Position numbers and translations under genes: made by a program. Below the pieces are notes generated by a model that saw only the letters and a program-made list of their open reading frames with translations, ran no database searches and had not been told where the DNA came from. From positions 1 through 7,662 of the forward strand of contig CAPZCD010000049.1 in assembly GCA_948744995.1 (NCBI GenBank): a DNA stretch of 7,662 nt, written 5' to 3'. The DNA is from an uncultured Rickettsiales bacterium. GTDB taxonomy: Bacteria; Pseudomonadota; Alphaproteobacteria; Rickettsiales; UBA1997. The number at the start of each line of letters is the position of its first letter. Within the stretch, counting starts at the first letter, position 1. Shown here piece after piece: positions 5,401 to 7,662 of the stretch.

Positions 5401-7463
5401 AAAAAATGCGTGATGGAAGTGGAAATGTTAGTAAACCATTCTTTAAGATTATATTAGATAAAGAAACCGTATATAAAAATGGTGATCGTTTAGCTGCTTT
5501 TATCGGTTGTAATTCTAAACTCTCCAATTATAAAAATAATGAGGCAATAAATGGTGGAGGAATATTACCGGTTGTTAAATATAAGGAAGATGTTGGTGGT
5601 ATCTATACATTTGATACAAGTTCACTTTGTAAGTTTGATGCTTCAGGTAAATTAGTAACCATTAAGACTGGCGATGTAGGAATGAACCTAGCAAGTTCTG
5701 TTTTTGAGAATTACAATAATGCTATAGACAGTTTATGCGAAGATAACGATCCAGTGTTTTTCTTCAAAATTATGGATGTTGATAATGATTCAAGTAATAA
5801 CAACGGCAACTATGAGATAAACATAAGGGCTGTTAACAAAACAGAAAATACGATCATAGGCTATTTTAAGAGTTTTTTTAATACTATTTTATCTTTTGTA
5901 GATGGCTCGGATGTATTACTTCAAGTGAAAAATGGGGAAATGGTTGGATGTAAAAATGATAGCAAAATATGTTATATATATAATGAAAATTATTCAGATA
6001 ATAATGGAGATGCCTGTTCAGCTGGCGAGGCTAATTGTTATGCAGCTTGTGAGGAGGCAGAATTAGGCTGTAAAAGTTTTCCTGATGGAAAAGGGTTTGC
6101 CAAAAATGTTTATCTAAATTTCATAAACGACCCACTTTTTCAATTTATAGCTAAAATGGCTTTAGCTTTAGCTATAACTCTATACGGATTTGGATATTTT
6201 CTTGGATTAAGTAGTTTTACTCAATCGGAAATTGTCACAAAATTAATAAGATTTTGTGCAATTTATTTCCTAATAAGTCCTTCCGGTTGGAACTTTTTTG
6301 ATAGTTTTGTAATTAAATTTTTTAAAGATGGCATAAATTCAATATTATTTTTAATAGCTAGTGCTTTTGAACTAGATGTTTCATCAGAACTATCAGCAGC
6401 CGTTGCTTCTGAAAACTATTCAGATAAATCAGTACTATTTTCCACTTGTTTCAGTAACATAGAATTGTTATTTTCAGCGCCCGTATTTAATAAAATGTTA
6501 GGATTAGCATTTTCCAGTTGGTATGGTTTGATATATTTGTATCTGGTTCTGATGACCGTAATAAATTATATAGTAGGCGTTTTTTCAGCAATAGTTATGT
6601 ATTTGACATCGCAAATATACATGTCTTTAGTATTTTGCTTTTTCCCACTGGTGTTGCTATTTATGTTTTTTGAAAAAACAAAAAAGACATTTGATAACTG
6701 GTTATCGCAACTAATAGGCTTTGCTGGTCAGCAAATCTTCCTTATTATGACCATATCATTTTTTAACATATTAATTAATAACTACATAAGGAGTGTATTT
6801 AGCTATAGAGTTTGCTGGCTAAGCATATTTAACATAAATATAGGCGGTTTTCCTCTTGGTGCAATATCCTTTTGGAAGATACCTTCCTCTAGTGCTACAA
6901 GAGGAACACTGAATACGGTGGATGAAAATGCACCGAGCTTCTATAGCATTATGTCCTTTTACATAATAGGCATATTAATGAGTAAATTTGTCACCGGAGC
7001 AGCCGAATTAGGCAGCAGTATATTTGGGGGAATGAATATAGGTAATGGGATCGCTAAAACCGCTACTGATGCCATGAATAAAGGAGCTCAATTTTTAGAC
7101 CAAGGTATGAAAGGTGTTGGAGGCAATTTTTATAAGGGTATGGCTAATAGATTTTTAGGAGGTAAAGCTGTAGAAGATTATAAGAATAAACAAAAAGAAG
7201 AAACAGAAAAGAGAAGAAACTTTATGAAATCTGTTAACGAAAAAACGGATCAAAAGATGAAAGAGGAATATGGTAATCTCAAAATAGGGTCTAAAGAGTA
7301 TAATGAAGCAAGAAAGGCAGTTCAAGCCAATGTTACTAAACAAGAATTAACAAAAGATGGTTCTATTTATGGTGACGAATTGAAGGAATTTAAAAATAAA
7401 AATTCTGGTAAATCTGATGAAGATGTGTTAGGTGATTTTATGAGAAAGAAAGGACTTGCATAG
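2442..7463 (+). CDS. Giant VirB6/TrbL-family type IV secretion protein with lipoprotein signal peptide
   Basis: VirB6 proteins form part of the inner-membrane channel of type IV secretion systems. This one has 1,673 residues counted from the ATG at 2442, against about 300 for a classical VirB6; Rickettsiales encode such extended versions. The order is as follows. Residues 1-26 form a lipoprotein-like signal peptide: basic N-terminus, hydrophobic T-I-I-L-L-F-F, then lipobox I-T-A-C with Cys26. Residues 27 to about 1190 are a hydrophilic ectodomain rich in Asn, Ser, Asp, Tyr and Cys, with beta-like stretches near 173-197, 510-525 and 600-615. A cysteine cluster follows at 1192, 1199, 1203 and 1210. 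The VirB6 core has about six or seven membrane segments between 1233 and 1521. Its hallmark F-E-K-T-K-K-T-F-D-N-W-L-S-Q-L-I at 1410-1425 is followed by a membrane helix. A Lys/Glu-rich tail occupies 1574-1673. An in-frame GTG at 2418 would add 8 residues; an in-frame TAA at 2412-2414 bars anything longer. ATG is preferred because neither site has a Shine-Dalgarno and ATG gives the more usual signal length. It is one intact frame. Family call is firm, which VirB6 paralogue is unknown. Confidence 0.88.
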   Translation: MEPNKKYYKYCRLTITIILLFFITACDGFETCYDAEDFSTNSEYDSFVVDGSANNCYYNEGKSYADNKDNSNPTYECLGTSSLDKIGGDYDYIFKRDSNNVEKSSILCKSIDPLASTSDISIFSGSENVTETVKNTIFGECLKYCAQKCGENPQQSSEWWTKANLKTETSYVGIKLKKDTFVTINATGSLVLSDVSVEQKAEFSKYFIDDINYNFSFDSDPISNFDIYVNKDGISNNISNGASDILDISYMDFENFDQATVVDGTTKEEVYEFTKPHYNTVECEYYNDENEDKNSVYCSFRHKNSKISLREDEISNLDNYYSRNYKTSVFADGDYYIYSNDIFNEIKTTSSNDNYGFDEEKLKMTGYNNCIKLYNSDKCNGYIWTKDNSTFSTDSNNSSFSFKLEKASKIAVKYIGAESINDCKYSVSEKYTNTNKNYIESYENEYKDLTLEKSKWIVLHDNSTSKNELIFDEFSTDSSEVETEVTLKTNNNEKCYAGIVIKIIPLKEFQVKQTGFMFFSIPSVVGGIPQEEKNIKYRIINPKAVTFNDGNDSANRINQATMKERFYEQANGSYSLVSNLSSFNTDSLDKPEISNDNYFVRSGQVIRFDYSNFFNFDVNSIKPKRIEYNFDASDASSRDNLDYMIGLNVFIREKRPLFCYGKSKENINLEKFCSAENGDYQTINTSSDNNKQVCYINNSDCNAPNRLLEGDSSSNLKGYYKLDYRKTNCAATTTSSLEDKNNFSIYDLWDKVYTDYKYVKSVGKTDEAEVCVSKIGEKCKVIVYKSVCLPKYKKLIGEIYKEAIKCRNSLTEEYNVYYEDQNFIKQPKGELPNSDPDATDLEVQINYLTDLFKTKEINLTASTDPSGSYKSNFYYYKNPCSSGNCQNDVTQCYDATNLKVSLKTALSYLKESNGNLDAIGLNKLQSFDNSSKKGLMKNFLVNDTDHKETGYSNIYYNNLIYPPNNSFLRILIINNLDNFTSIGDFSQKMRDGSGNVSKPFFKIILDKETVYKNGDRLAAFIGCNSKLSNYKNNEAINGGGILPVVKYKEDVGGIYTFDTSSLCKFDASGKLVTIKTGDVGMNLASSVFENYNNAIDSLCEDNDPVFFFKIMDVDNDSSNNNGNYEINIRAVNKTENTIIGYFKSFFNTILSFVDGSDVLLQVKNGEMVGCKNDSKICYIYNENYSDNNGDACSAGEANCYAACEEAELGCKSFPDGKGFAKNVYLNFINDPLFQFIAKMALALAITLYGFGYFLGLSSFTQSEIVTKLIRFCAIYFLISPSGWNFFDSFVIKFFKDGINSILFLIASAFELDVSSELSAAVASENYSDKSVLFSTCFSNIELLFSAPVFNKMLGLAFSSWYGLIYLYLVLMTVINYIVGVFSAIVMYLTSQIYMSLVFCFFPLVLLFMFFEKTKKTFDNWLSQLIGFAGQQIFLIMTISFFNILINNYIRSVFSYRVCWLSIFNINIGGFPLGAISFWKIPSSSATRGTLNTVDENAPSFYSIMSFYIIGILMSKFVTGAAELGSSIFGGMNIGNGIAKTATDAMNKGAQFLDQGMKGVGGNFYKGMANRFLGGKAVEDYKNKQKEETEKRRNFMKSVNEKTDQKMKEEYGNLKIGSKEYNEARKAVQANVTKQELTKDGSIYGDELKEFKNKNSGKSDEDVLGDFMRKKGLA

Positions 7464-7590
7464 AGTGATTTTGTAAAAAAATCTGAATTGTTTCTATATT
7501 AAATTTAAATTCTATTAGTTATAGTCAAAATAATTATACAAAAATACGTATTCCAAACAAAAGAAGAGACTTATATTTTATTCATAATTA

Positions 7591-7662
7591 CTACAAACCC
7601 CACTCATCACATTTATGTTTATCTACTATAACAGTAATTATATTATAATAATCAATTATATA
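7591..7662 (-). CDS. Possible 3' end of an unidentified gene entering from the right edge
   Basis: The minus strand is open from the right edge for 23 codons and ends in tandem stops TAG TAA (7593-7588). The deduced C-terminus, ...V-D-K-H-K-C-D-E-W-G-L, is charged and contains Trp and Cys. Its codons are rich in purine-first forms (GAT, GTT, GTA, AAA, GAG), as expected of coding sequence in this genome. It would converge on the VirB6-like gene, leaving 127 nt between the two stops. I do not recognise the family, and the stretch is short enough to be open by chance in AT-rich DNA. Confidence 0.3.
   Translation of the reverse strand, partial: YIIDYYNIITVIVDKHKCDEWGL

Noticed and set aside
7466..7485. 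Possible terminator: GATTTT and AAAATC can pair just after the VirB6-like stop codon.
   Set aside because: The stem is six pairs with a single G-C pair and has no following T-run, so it would not work as an intrinsic terminator.
7487..7648. Plus-strand open stretch of 53 codons after the VirB6-like gene.
   Set aside because: It has no ATG, GTG or TTG start, its translation is not protein-like, and the minus strand over part of it has better coding character.
1..7662. CRISPR arrays, insertion sequence ends, direct repeats and tRNA attachment-site duplications.
   Set aside because: No regularly spaced repeats, no transposase-like frame and no second copy of the tRNA 3' end were found by eye.

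Overview
The window is strongly AT-rich. It carries housekeeping lipid-synthesis genes beside a very large VirB6-family protein of the kind found in Rickettsiales type IV secretion systems. The long N-terminal ectodomain before the VirB6 membrane core, the low G+C and the near absence of Shine-Dalgarno sequences suggest an obligate intracellular alphaproteobacterium of the order Rickettsiales or a relative. That placement is an inference from gene content; no marker gene here fixes it to a genus.

Minus strand, read from about 2331 down to 164: one tightly packed unit. A textbook sigma-70 promoter (2303-2331) is followed by acpP (acyl carrier protein), then after 11 nt fabF (3-oxoacyl-ACP synthase II), then after 1 nt a GNAT-family acetyltransferase. 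The acetyltransferase frame runs 21 nt into tRNA-Thr(GGT), and its stop codon is the TAG inside the tRNA D-arm. AcpP carries the acyl chain that FabF elongates. The acetyltransferase resembles RimJ/RimL-type enzymes, has no evident link to lipid synthesis and probably just shares the transcript.

Plus strand, 2442-7463: a single gene of about 1,670 codons, divergent from acpP. It encodes a lipoprotein-type signal peptide, a roughly 1,160-residue cysteine-, Asn- and Ser-rich ectodomain, a polytopic VirB6/TrbL membrane core and a charged 100-residue tail. It is probably an inner-membrane channel component of a type IV secretion system with a large exported domain. No other vir gene is inside the window.

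Edges: 1-163 holds no confident gene, only a hydrophobic open frame on the minus strand without a usable start codon. At the right edge, 7591-7662 may be the 3' end of a minus-strand gene converging on the VirB6-like gene. No insertion sequence, CRISPR array, rRNA or origin was seen. The two points most worth following are the tRNA/acetyltransferase overlap and the architecture of the giant VirB6-like lipoprotein.
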